In this document: in pieces, positions 20,986-49,055 of the stretch
How positions within the stretch are numbered: the first letter of the stretch is position 1
How the letters are laid out: every line of letters begins with the position of its first letter
NCBI GenBank assembly: GCA_024516035.1
Contig: CM044957.1
Span: forward strand, 51,766,085 to 51,830,084
Length of the DNA stretch: 64,000 nucleotides
Source of the DNA: Bactericera cockerelli
Lineage: Eukaryota > Arthropoda > Insecta > Hemiptera > Triozidae
Direction of reading: 5' to 3'
Made by a program: the position numbers and the translations under genes
Notes under the pieces: model-generated
Told to the model about the DNA's origin: nothing
Databases searched by the model: none
The model's input: the letters and a program-made list of their open reading frames with translations, nothing else

Positions 20986-21015
20986 GGGAGAGAGAGAGGG
21001 AGAGAGAGAGAGAGC

Positions 21016-21047
<32 letters not shown>

Positions 21048-21055
21048 GAGAGACT
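20986..21055. repeat. (GA)n microsatellite
   Basis: About 70 bases of GAGAGA broken by GGGA and GCGA units. Confidence 0.95.
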
Positions 21056-21138
21056 CATCATAGATACCTTGAAAAAGACGTTTAGATTTCCCGATTTCAA
21101 AATATCAAATTTCTTTTTAGAGATTTCTCAGAGTTGGT

Positions 21139-21441
21139 ATGAGCGAAGTTCAATTTGCTCCAGTGACTTTGAATCCTCAAGACATTTTTCTAGAGAAAAG
21201 ATTAGAAATAATCTCTGGCAACTTGGAATTAATAAACTTTACTGTCAAGACTACAGCTTCATTTCCGTTGTTCCAGTTTGATTTTGACGACAAGGAAAAG
21301 GTTTCTGAGGAAAACCTCATTGGACTTACTTCCTGTCCGCTATTTTCTTGCAAGATCAAAGCAGTTTTCATATTTCCGGCTTTTCCAGAGGTTAGGTTCC
21401 CATCGACTAGACTGAGAAAATTTATTTTCAAGGATCACTGA
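21139..21441 (+). CDS. Possible small ORF, 100 codons, unknown
   Basis: ATG to stop with no internal break and mixed composition, preceded by a pyrimidine-rich TTTCTTTTTAG that could be an acceptor. I recognise no domain, and the reverse strand is also open for 85 codons. The call rests only on length and composition. It could be chance or a transposon scrap. Confidence 0.2.
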   Translation: MSEVQFAPVTLNPQDIFLEKRLEIISGNLELINFTVKTTASFPLFQFDFDDKEKVSEENLIGLTSCPLFSCKIKAVFIFPAFPEVRFPSTRLRKFIFKDH

Positions 21442-21890
21442 AGTTAAACGATATTGAGCATGGTTGATAAGTAGATTGGCACAATTTTGTGGATTTGATT
21501 CTATGGATCATAATACAGGTACGTGCGAAATTTAACAAGTGAAAATAAAAGTAATAATAATAATTAATTGAAATTTATTTTGCATCTACATCGTTCATTA
21601 ATACATTTGAATTTCCCTCTGAGTAGGTACTATGTGTACTAACTTTTAGGGAAATTTCCAAAGTACTGTCTATAGTGTCTATTCACTAATGAACTTAAAA
21701 ACTCTAAGTGATAAATCGCGTATACTAACTTTGCTACGCATATTGCATATACAATATGACTGTTTTAAATGTACGGCGCTCATAAATTTTCGTTAAATAG
21801 GATCATTGGACTTATACGTTACTTAGCATGATTGATAAAGCTTCTTAATGCATAATAATATCAACGGGAACTTTTATGTCGTTTTTCGAA

Positions 21891-22035
21891 CCGACCTCAG
21901 TAGCTCGGTCGATAAGACGGCGAACTCGTGACTCAAGGTGGTTCCAGTCCTTAGTACATTAAAGATTTAGTAAAGCGAGTTTGTTTGAGTAATTATGACA
22001 TAACATTGTAGTTAACAAATAAATATATGAATATA
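21891..22035 (+). mobile_element. tRNA-headed SINE (family 1)
   Basis: CCGACCTCAGTAGCTCGGTC and GGTGGTTCCAGTCC head, then a diverged body (AGCGAGTTTGTTTGAGTAAT). 22036..23100 shows no gene. A lone TTGTGATCACAAATTTGAG near 22911 resembles the minisatellite unit that follows. Confidence 0.65.
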
Positions 22036-23100
22036 AAAAAATGAGATAAGCTCAACTGATCTAGTTAAAAACATTATTACTTACCATAAAGTAGGCAATG
22101 GTCTGGTGCCAATGTATCTATACTTATTATAACAGAATTAATAGATAGGTAAGTAAGTAGAGCAAAAAAATTAACAATAATGTCCCATCATATCTGGGGA
22201 GGCAAAAGTTCGTATTTTATTCAACAATATTACAAAAGCTCTTAATAATAACATAAAATTTACATTTTTAGATTTCCCCACAGGAACATAACATGAATAA
22301 AATACGGAATTTACAATAGAATTATTGATTTCCCCAAGCCGAAATGCACCAAACAAATCATTATTGTACAAATGTACAGGCAGTTATTTTAGCTTATAAA
22401 ACTTTCATCAACAATAAATTATAAATAGTCTTAGTAGTCCAATAACTTGTGGAATTTTCGAATTTCAAAACTCAGGTAGGAACTAGCAAAAATCGATCTC
22501 TTTAGTGCGTTCAATAAAGGATAATCATAACCTAAAGTTTGCTCGTTTGAATCCCAAACATTATTCTTGTGAAACATGCAAAATATGATAATAAAATATT
22601 TATAAAAATATCCACCAAACTGGAATGGAACCCTTGACCTCCTCTCTCCTACTTCAGCACCACCACTAAGAAGTACGATCTGAACTTTCGGTAGTGGCTT
22701 ATCAACTTTGATTTGTTCATCTCTACCGTCCCTCTATTATTACAGAATGACTAGCATTAAACTCGAGCGGATCCTAGACGTTGACAGATCTATCATTTCC
22801 TCAACACAGAGAAAAAGCAAACTTGACAATACTGTCCCAATAAATTTAGAACTTTACAGACTGTAGAAGAGCTTCTTTCATCGTTTGCAATATGCATATA
22901 AGTTCACACCTTGTGATCACAAATTTGAGAAAAGGCAATCTTGGCAACACTGGGGTCTGACCTTGAATTAAGGGGACTATACATATGTATGTATTTAAAA
23001 AAGATTACTCCATTCGGATATTCGCAATAATTATGATAATGGTTCAACAATTAACATCAATATGCATTCATCGTCTAGGAACTGCTCGAAAAGTGACACC

Positions 23101-23557
23101 CCTTGTGATCACCACACCAGGGGATGGCAGACCTTGTGATCACCTCACCAGGGGATGGTACACCTTGTGATCACCACACCAGAGGATGGTAAACCTTGTG
23201 ATCACCACACCAGGAGGTGTTAGACCTTGTGATCACCACACCAGGGGATGGTACACCTTGTGATCACAACACCGGGGGATGGTAGACTTTGTGATCACAA
23301 CACCAGGGATGGTAGACCTTGTGATCACCACACCAGGGGTTGGCAGACCTTGTGATCACCTCACTAGGGGATGGTACACCTTGTGATCACCACACCAGGG
23401 GATGGTAGACCTTGTGATTATCACACCAGGGGGACGGTACACTTTGTGATCACCACACCAGGAGATGTTAGACCGTGTGATCACCACACCAGGAGATGGT
23501 ACACCTTGTGATCACCAGAGGATGGTACACATTGTGATCACCACACCAGAGGATGGC
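23101..23557. repeat. 31-bp minisatellite abutting the protease 1 stop codon
   Basis: Fifteen tandem copies of a ~31-base unit (CCTTGTGATCACCACACCAG then GGGATGGTAGA). One copy has lost five bases, and several have single-base changes. Every copy but one carries the palindrome TGATCA. The array ends right at the TGA of protease 1 (23560..23558), so the transcript's 3' UTR must start in it. Confidence 0.95.
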
Positions 23558-40957
<17,400 letters not shown>

Positions 40958-41003
40958 GGTGTCAGAGATCGCCGGGAGCAGAGGAAGATAGCAGGCCGAG
41001 CGT

Positions 41004-41034
41004 TCCGACTGGACTGTGACACATTTTCTTTATA
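41004..41034 (-). promoter_or_regulatory. Core promoter of protease 1 (TATA and initiator-like)
   Basis: TATAAAG at 41034..41028 on the minus strand, followed 15-25 bases later by CAGTCCAGTCGG, which resembles the arthropod TCAGT initiator. The ATG is at 40957, giving a short GC-rich 5' UTR of roughly 45-60 bases without an intron. The GC-rich flank up to 41230 may hold further control sites. Confidence 0.65.
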
Positions 41035-41509
41035 GCTTTGATCTAATTGGAGACGCGCCGAGAGGATGGGGAGCGACCTCCACACTATCACCTTGTGATA
41101 AGACGCCTCCAGGCCAGAAGCACACGTGGGGCTATCCTTGCAACCTGGCGAGCACAACGCATGCGATACTCACAGTGAAAACGGCCCTACCATCACTCGA
41201 GATGCAGTACACCCTCACTATCTGAGCATGCAGTAGTACTACTCGACGTAGTAAATGAGGCGGTAGTGATAGTAAACACAACACGCCGCATTCATGAATG
41301 AGACGAGAGGAAAGCCTCTACTACAGACGTTCTTCTTGTAAAAGTAAACATTCTCGAAACAGATGGGAAAGGTTCCCGGAAAAAGAAATACTTGGAAGGC
41401 GAAGCCTGCTATTTCTATCTTATGTCATTCAAGCCTATACCTTTTTTTTTGAAAATTAGTAACAATTTACTTTATGTTGTTTTCTCCAACCAATAAATTC
41501 ATAATCCAG

Positions 41510-41660
41510 GTAGCGTAGGGATACGTTAGTTCGAATCCCACCATAAATTTTTCCTCATTAATTTGAGTTATAATTCTAAGAGTACGGTGGTAAAAAATGC
41601 TTTAAGCATTAACCTCGCCTGATGGTTACCATCCACTAAAGAGTATTATTACTATTGTAA
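41510..41660 (+). mobile_element. tRNA-headed SINE (family 4), 5'-truncated
   Basis: TCCAGGTAGCGTAGGGATAC, GTTCGAATCCCACC and the tail TTAACCTCGCCTGATGGTTA identify it. 41661..43050 is AT-rich with no gene seen. Confidence 0.75.
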
Positions 41661-43052
41661 AGTAATGAAAAGAAAAAAATACTTTTAATAGATTACCTAA
41701 CAGAATTCTATAAAAAGTTGTTTGGGTTGAACAATAAAATTCCTCTGTATAAATTAACTTTTTTTATGTATCTACTTATAAAAATATAAATTTAATAACT
41801 TAAGATTTTTATATTTATAACAAGGAGTTAGAGTAAATAATGAACATTTTGAATTATAAAGCCTTTACCGTATTGTTTTTACATCATTTTCCTAAGAAAT
41901 AATTATTTCATTTTACTTGACTGTATTGATGAAATTCAGTGTGCATAATATGGCCCTCAACGGCTTCTTTGAAATCTCAAGAACTAATTTTTATCTTGAA
42001 TACATTGATGGTATATCAGTTCATTCCCAAAATTTGAATTCCTGACAATCATTAACAATAAAAAATTACAAACAACTAAGAAATCCAAAGTAGCTAAACT
42101 CTAAACAACTAAGAAAACCAAGATAGCTAAAGTTTTTGCAACTAGGTCACTCACTGATATTACTCTACTGCTTTTACTCATAGCGGCATCCTTATCTTAA
42201 TAGGTTAGAGAGATTACTTTCAATTGCTCCTATTAATAGATAGTATGCATATTGGCACTTGAAATACCTTCGTCATCTCCAAAATTACTCTCACAGTGAT
42301 TGCAAATATATTATGATGCTCTGAGATTAATATCAACAAGATCACATCACTGGCTTTTGGGTACCTTTTATTATTTCATAAATTTTTAATTTTTGAAATC
42401 CCTTTCCACTGAATATGCTATTTGTACACCTTGACTTCTTTAAACAGCTCTCGCCAGAGGTTTTCAAAGACAATCTACAAAATGACTATTTGGTAGCTCT
42501 ACATAAACAAATGGTTCTATTAGACACCATTTGTTACTATACTGACGCGTGCCATATCTGTTGCGAGTTTTTACTAAGGACGAGCAAAATAAAAACAAAA
42601 ACAATTCTCATGTAAGTTACTAAAAGATGTATAATAAACTCGATGAAATAATGTCAGACGACAGACAAGCGAAAGGTTTTATGTATGAAAAACTGGAAAC
42701 CTTCTTTCTCCGATCATATCTTTCTGTTTTTCATTTCATTGTTCTTCTGCAGCTTTTATTCGGCTATAGCTCTGCATTTCTCGTTTCTTTTGCTTTTATC
42801 AAATTCAGTTTATAGCTTTCAGATAGGGAAGCGCTTTTCCAAGAGAGACAGTTTACGTTATGTAAACAAATAAAATCTACCGTCTCGTCTGTCTGCTGTC
42901 TGGCATGGAAATGATGCACAACTTTTGGGATCAGCTGACGGATTCGAAAATGACAATTTCCATTTCTTCATGGAACTCTATATTCTAAGATGTTCACTTC
43001 GGATTGGTTATCTAATAAACTCTGTGACTGTATTAATCAGTCCAACAAAATA

Positions 43053-43195
43053 CAGTTAAACTATGATATAAGAGAACTCAAGGGACTGGAATTTTTCTCT
43101 CTTATATTTAGGTTTCTATTATAAAATCGGTTACTTTCCCTCAAAGAGATGTAACTTGGATCTGGAATTTTTTCTCTTATAACCAGGTTCGACTG
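43053..43195. mobile_element. 143-bp pogo-like MITE
   Basis: The ends CAGTTAAACTATGATATAAG and TTATAACCAGGTTCGACTG are inverted and flanked by TA on both sides. AGAACTCAAGGGACTGGA inside is typical of Tigger/pogo-derived ends. Non-coding. Confidence 0.8.
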
Positions 43196-43233
43196 TATCT
43201 CCTTCCTAATATTATTTCAAGTAAATTTCACCA

Positions 43234-43812
43234 GTCAAGTTTCGGGGGAATACTAAGAGACTTAAAGTTAAAATTAATTAAGTACGATCTTGAAGTTTTG
43301 TTCCCTTCAGAATATTTAAAAAACAATATGACTATAAATAAGATAAGAGTTATAGCACAAGTGAGGCTAGAGGGTAAAGTGGTGAAAATAATGTTAAATG
43401 GTATCAATTATGAATGGGATCAAGAGGAAATGTGCACTAAATGTAATTTGAACCACCCTGAAACCCTACAGCACTTCTTTTTTGACTGCCCATTATACAA
43501 GCTTATAAGGGATAAATTTATTAAGCAACTACTGATAGATAGCGCTCATGATTTTGTTTCTCTGTTGAATTTTAATGAAAGAGTAAATATTAATAGTATA
43601 TTTTATTTTGTGCGGGAGTCTTTGAAGACAAGGTCTTTGGAGCCTCTTGCATAAAATTGGATAAAATGCTATAGTTAGGTATTTAGTAAATGTGTAATAC
43701 TGTTACATTGCTCTTTAAATAATATGTATATTTATATAGATAGTTTCTTTTTTTATTTTTAATTTAAAGCCAACATTATTATAATAATTTAATTATTACA
43801 ATAATAAAAAAA
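43234..43812 (+). mobile_element. 5'-truncated LINE with 15-bp target duplication
   Basis: AAGTAAATTTCACCA is repeated at 43219..43233 and 43813..43827, with an A-rich tail before the second copy. The insert is open from its first bases to the stop at 43654. It encodes an ORF2 C-terminus with CTKCNLNHPETLQHFFFDCP, the Cys/His cluster at the end of Jockey/R1-type ORF2. The sequence differs from the 13784 LINE, so it is another family. Confidence 0.9.
43298..43654 (+). pseudogene. LINE ORF2 C-terminal fragment
   Basis: Part of the insertion 43234..43812. The Cys-x2-Cys...His...Cys cluster at about residues 46-65 is the only recognisable motif. The reverse transcriptase and endonuclease are absent. 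The apparent start codon has no meaning, because the frame is open upstream to the target duplication. Confidence 0.85.
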
Positions 43813-43827
43813 AAGTAAATTTCACCA

Positions 43828-45456
43828 TGATCATAATTCCCTGATAAGTTAAGTTACTCTCGCGAGCAGAAACTCTTGTTGGAATTCTATGGTAGAAAGC
43901 TCTAAGTCATCGGATTGGCACGCAGTGAGCTCTGAGATTATCTTGGGGACTCCTCTGAAGAAGCTAATTTCTCCATTCTGTTTTGTTGTCAATTGTTGGG
44001 AATTATCTTGATTTATTGTTCCAAGAATTCTTTTCTCTCATTGCGACTGAACTTGTGTAATTAAAATATGTTTAAGGTCAGAGTTGTAACACTTTCTATG
44101 GACCAGGGCTGGCCCATGGGTTTTCATATTGAGTTCGTCATACAACCATCTGCGAGACAGTGAAGTGTTCTTGCATTTGGCGAAATTTATGAGATCTTCT
44201 ATTTTAGTTCTGTGATGTTATATATGAGAACCAATTAACAAAACATATCTGTGTAAATAATTTAATGTATGATTTGAAAGTGAAGTGGTAGAAAATGCCT
44301 TTAGCATTAAACTCGCCTAGTGGTTACCTTCCACTAAAGAGTATCATTATTATTAGTAACAAGGAGGCATTGATTCTGAGACTCAGGTCACGTTACAAGA
44401 ATTTATTATTGTACCTGCAGGGTGGGATCGGTTCATAACCAGGCCTGAGTTAATCATCGCCGGATCCGAGCCATTGTTCCATCCTGAGCGCTCGGCAGGA
44501 GATTCTGTCTCAACACCTTGACTGTCTCTTCGTCCCTGGCCTTGCTAAGAGACCCTCAAAATTGTAAAGAGAAATTACCTAGACCTGTATCATCTCGTTT
44601 ATTCCTGGGAGCTGAAGACATTGAGACAACATTGTGCTGGCCAGCGTAGACATTGATGTGCTATGAATTGAAATAGCCTTCCATGGAATTTGGAAAATGT
44701 ATTGCTCCTGTGTAAATCTGATAACTCTATGGAAGGTGAACTAAGTATGATGTGAGAGGATTCGATTAACTCTGAACCACCTATATCACCACAGAATGAT
44801 TCTAAATTAAAATTTGGAAAATTATATATCACCGTAAATATTCTTTTTATTAAATTAGAATAATAATTGACCAAGTAGTGACCCCTGACCCACAATGCAT
44901 TGATGAGAAGAGATAGCATTTGCAGTCACAAAGTAAAAGGATGTCTCTTCTTGTAATATACTCCGCACTTCCGCAGTTGTCCAAGTGCTGACAATCACTC
45001 CCGATCCTGTGAAACTACTATCCTCCTGAGTAGGAAAGCCAATATGAGGATAAAACAATTGAAAAATGCTATAAAAACATGCAAGTTTGCAAAGTTTTGC
45101 GCGTTAAAAAGACGAACGACTGAGTTTAAGTACGAACTAAACCGAAGAGTCTTTAAGAAGGATGACACAGACACAAATTGGGAGGATATAAAACAGTTTA
45201 CGACTCTGGGAAGATAGAACAAGTCCGAGATGATAATGAAATGGCGACCCAACTTCTTCTTACAGACATTTAACAAAGATAATAGAAAAATCGTTTGATT
45301 AGCTGTATACTGTGTACACCAGGCATTTTCATCTATTCTCTGTGTAGTTTTTGCTATCGCAGAAGTAAACGCAGAAGTAAAAAATAATATGAGAGGTTTT
45401 CTTAAACTAAACTTTCTATTATTTGTTATCAGGTTCATATTAGAAATCCAAGTAAT
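43828..45456. other. Mostly empty, with a SINE scrap and one exon-like segment
   Basis: 44275..44365 resembles the family-4 SINE tail (TTAAACTCGCCTAGTGGTTA). Apart from the exon-like segment at 44454..44544, nothing is recognised. Confidence 0.45.
44454..44544 (-). CDS. Orphan exon-like segment, unknown gene
   Basis: On the minus strand, an acceptor-like GGTCTCTTAG at 44551..44545 is followed by an open frame (ARDEETVKVLRQNLL then PSAQDGTMARIRR) ending in TGA at 44456..44454. GC content and codon make-up resemble the real exons and not the surrounding DNA. No partner exon was found. It may be a terminal exon of a gene starting beyond, a relic, or chance. Confidence 0.25.
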
Positions 45457-45857
45457 GTTAGGTATATGTAATATTAATGTAATATTACATAATTGAAAAA
45501 AAGCATATTATAAATTTAATACATGTATGGGACAAAAAAAAGGGGGGTTTATGTACAGTTATTTAAAATTGTACTCTTATAGTTAGTTACTCTTATATTA
45601 TGTACATGTTTGTTTGTTTTATATTATATGTAAATATACTGCGACTTTTGGTTGCGAAAGTTATTCATTAAAAAAAAATATTAATGTAAAACTATGGATT
45701 CTTTAAATTTTTACTCACTTTTCGACTTAAGTTTAGCCTAACTCGTAGGCTTGATCACGATTCGTGATTCGCCTACGAGTTAGGCGAAACTTAAGTCGAA
45801 AAGTGAGTAAAATTTTTAAGAATCCATAGTTTTATATTAATATTACATATACCTAAC
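45457..45857. mobile_element. Long palindromic MITE split by a LINE fragment
   Basis: The ends GTTAGGTATATGTAATATTA and TAATATTACATATACCTAAC are inverted. The arms continue with AAAACTATGGATTCTT, ACTCACTTTTCGACTTAAGT and CCTAACTCGTAGGC around a 20-base loop near 45751..45770, giving about 90-base arms, near-perfect. The left arm is interrupted by the LINE insertion 45483..45677. Confidence 0.88.
45483..45677 (+). mobile_element. LINE 3'-end insertion with target duplication
   Basis: ATATTAATGTAA is repeated at 45471..45482 and 45678..45689, with a poly(A) tail before the second copy. It is only untranslated tail (GCGACTTTTGGTTGCGAAAG). Removing it restores the palindromic arm. Confidence 0.85.
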
Positions 45858-46074
45858 TAAACTTTCTAGTTTCAATTAATAAAATTGAAATTGGTAGTCT
45901 ATCTGTTCTCCTGGTAATTGATCATAGGAAAGGTATGAATTGTATGGACTGATTCCAGTAGCAGCAATGTTTAGATTCTTGCAGATATCTCAAATTTTGA
46001 GTACCTACCTAACTATGAAACTATTAACAAGTTTCGAACATGTCTCAAGTACGATTTTCTTCAAGTTATCATAT

Positions 46075-46205
46075 TTATATTATTAATTGTCTTAATCGAT
46101 TTGACTCAAACTCGCTTCACTAAATTATTGCTTAACTTGGGACTTGAACCACCGACTTCCAAGTTACAAGTAAACTGCCTTATCGATCAAGCTACTGAGG
46201 TTCGT
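46075..46205 (-). mobile_element. tRNA-headed SINE (family 1)
   Basis: TTGGGACTTGAACCACCGAC and TTATCGATCAAGCTACTGAG, reversed. 46206..47474 contains no convincing gene. Confidence 0.75.
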
Positions 46206-47474
46206 ATTACTGGTTAAAACTTCAGATAGAAAATTCGTAGATTCAGAGACACTCAACAAAACGCTTCCATTGAATGACCAGTACCGAAAGAACTGAGGTG
46301 ACAGATTTTAAACCACCTTGTAGAGATGTTCTTGCTCTCTCATTCAAGCAACTCGTTCTTGTAATGGGATAAGCTGGATGATTATTTTATTCATGTCCCG
46401 ATGTGTCCCATTTCGACACAATAATACAAAAACTTGGTCATCTTCTGTTGTCAAACCTGGCGACAAGAACCTTCATCATCACATAACTATAAATATCAAC
46501 TAGCGAACATTAATCATAAAATATGATTTGACTATAAGAAACTCTTCTAAAACAATACCGACATCCCGATTTTTTAGGACACAATCAATCAGATTATTTT
46601 TTTTTTCAATATTTACCTGAGTTTAACAGGAGATTTATCTTTTCCTATAAATAATACCGACGATAGCGTGTATTCAAAACTTGCAGTTACAAAACTTACT
46701 CAAAAAGAAAAGTTCCAAATACTTACTTGACCTCAAAGTTACCAGCCCCAAATGAAAAAAACGACTATTTTATAAGTGAAAATGCACGTTATTGACCTCT
46801 AGGCCAGTTCCAGATATACAATTTTTTTTAAAAATATAGGCCAAACCAGTACAAAGATCTAACAGGTGAACAAATTAGTCGTAAAAGTGAAGTATATGCA
46901 AATTAATAATAATCTTACCGTATCGGGTAGCGCGGATACGATCAGGAGTTGACCCGCGAGGAATAATCCAGAGACAGTTGACAGGTATGCTAATGCGGCT
47001 CCAGCACCAAACACCGGAAGCTATTAATTCAGTATCCGACAACACAAAACAAAACACCCGATACCCATGGACTAATTGAACCCCACGTGCCGAGCAATGA
47101 CAATGTTGTCGATGTCTCGCGGCACAAGATGACAAACCCGTCGAGCGGTGAATTTCAGCAATCGCTTATTTCGTTAAATGAATTTGAATAAAATATGAAA
47201 CAAATATTTGCGACGATTAGAGAGAGGGGAAATGGCGCTGCAGCCACTTTCTCCACAAGGTGGGGAGTGGGGTGAGCCTCCGTCCTGATTGCCTGATCAG
47301 AATCTCAAGATCAAACGCGCCCCCTGGCGGTCTGTGTGTGGAATCGAAAGTGATTCATTGACCACTCTTACATCACTGCCGCGGGGTTAACTCGCAATTT
47401 TCAAACCCTCAATGAGGACATTCTCAATGGATAGTTAGGACAGTTGCCAATGGTGATAGATAGTACTTATAGTC

Positions 47475-47640
47475 TGTCCCGGTAGCTCAATGGTCAATGC
47501 GTATGACTGGTAATCTAGAGGTCGCGGGTTCGAAACCCAGCCGGGACTATAATAATACGTTTTGGGCTTACTGCTGGAATAATGGGACTCATTCGTCCTA
47601 GTATTCGGGCAGTATAAACAAGGCGATATTATTATTATAC
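47475..47640 (+). mobile_element. tRNA-headed SINE (family 3)
   Basis: The head CCCGGTAGCTCAATGGTCAA and GGGTTCGAAACCCAGCCGGG, then a shortened body TTGGGCTTACTGCTGGAATA and the tail GGCGATATTATTATT. Confidence 0.82.
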
Positions 47641-47644
47641 TTAG

Positions 47645-47790
47645 AGGTATCATATTTGTGTTAATCTCGATGTGATATCAGAGTTACTCAAATTCCGCTT
47701 TACTAAATCTTTGCTGAACTTGGTTCTCCAATAGACGACGTCTGATTACGACTCCGCCGTCTTATGGATCCGGCTACTGAGGTCGGTATC
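47645..47790 (-). mobile_element. tRNA-headed SINE (family 1)
   Basis: The reversed tail ATCATATTTGTGTTAATCTC and head CCGGCTACTGAGGTCGGT, with a degraded B box. It abuts the previous SINE. Confidence 0.7.
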
Positions 47791-47814
47791 AATGGTGATT
47801 AATGTTAAATAATA

Positions 47815-48087
47815 ATTACTACCTATGGTAGATGGTATGGTCATGTAATGCGAGGCAGTAACAACATAGCCAAAGACACCCTAACAGGAAATATGAGGGG
47901 AAAACGCTTACGAGGGAGGCCAAAATTGAGATGGCTAGATTCAATAAAAAGGGACATGGAAACTCTCAGATGTAACAACAATGAATGGGAAGACCGTCAA
48001 GTGTGGAAGCAAATAGTTGGCGAGGCAATGAGTCGATTCCGGCTCGAGCTGCCAATGCAGTAAGTAAGTAAGTAAGTAAGTAAGTAA
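47815..48087 (+). mobile_element. LINE 3' end with (TAAG)n tail
   Basis: It encodes RWYGHVMRGSN, GNMRGKRLRGRPKLRWLDS and IKRDME, the RGRPKxRWxD motif near the C-terminus of RTE-like and related LINE ORF2 proteins, to the stop at 48063. The insertion then ends in TAAGTAAGTAAG repeats and not poly(A). 5'-truncated. Confidence 0.82.
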
Positions 48088-48539
48088 CCTATGGTAGACC
48101 TAAAGAAATATTAAGATTTCCTCAAGGTACTTAGGATGACGAGTGCGTCACAACTGCCAGAAGTTTAAAGAAACTTTAGTATCGTGTCTCCTGAGTAAAA
48201 ATAATAAATGCAATATTAATTTTAAAAAATTCCTGCCTATTATCAACGATTGTATAATATTACAATTGTACAATCGTATAATAGACTAGCGATTTCATCG
48301 AACTTACGTCCATACTGATGTTAAAATCAACATGTCTCGGTCGATTTCTTTTGTAGTTTTCATACTATTTTAATCAATTATATATTATATAATCAATACA
48401 AATCGGTTCATTTCAGTAAAAAATTCTCTGTCTTTTACTACTTAGAAGTTTTGAGAAGAAATGACATTTTCCAATTACATACCTCAGGTTTAAATAAAAG
48501 TTTAAAGCTAATGAAATGGGTTGAAAAAGTAAAAAAATG

Positions 48540-48700
48540 TTGATGTGTTACGGAGAGACAAAGAACGTGGATGACAGATGTTAGGGATTGGATGAGGTTG
48601 ACAAGATATGAAGAAATTGAGAGGATGGCACAGAATAGAGAACTTTAGAAAAAGAAAATTGAATAATTATGACAACCTTCTGAATAGAAGACGTCACACA
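48540..48700 (+). mobile_element. Second LINE C-terminal fragment, broken
   Basis: The frame TWMTDVRDWMRLTRYEEIER then MAQNREL fits the TWxxDVxxW...A.dRxxW ending of LINE ORF2, with a stop where a Trp is usual. The sequence before it is out of frame. A decayed copy. Confidence 0.55.
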
Positions 48701-48837
48701 TGAAAAGAAAAAACCTCAGGTTTAAATAAATAAATAAACCTTTTTTTGGAATAATATGTCTGTACATCAAAATGAAAAGTGTATCTCGTCAAGATGATTA
48801 TTCCCAATTTTCTAAGATGATTATTTCTAGGTAATAA

Positions 48838-48920
48838 TAATAATTATAATATCGCCTATTTATACTGCCCGATTAGGACTATTAAATCCCATTATTCCAG
48901 CAGTAAGACCAAGACGCATT

Positions 48921-48951
<31 letters not shown>

Positions 48952-49055
48952 GGGGAGGATATCTTGTCATGTCCCGGCTGGGTTTCGAACACGCGACCTC
49001 TTGAATCTATGGATTCACAGAGTGCCGTCTTTACCACTGAGCTACTGGAACACTG
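48838..49055 (-). mobile_element. tRNA-headed SINE (family 3)
   Basis: The reversed tail AATATCGCCTATTTATACTG, a 24-base poly(A)-like run inside, and the head GGCTGGGTTTCGAACACGCG. Nearly complete. Confidence 0.8.

Noticed and set aside
23101..23557. A CRISPR array
   Set aside because: The units are contiguous, without spacers, in a eukaryotic context: a minisatellite.
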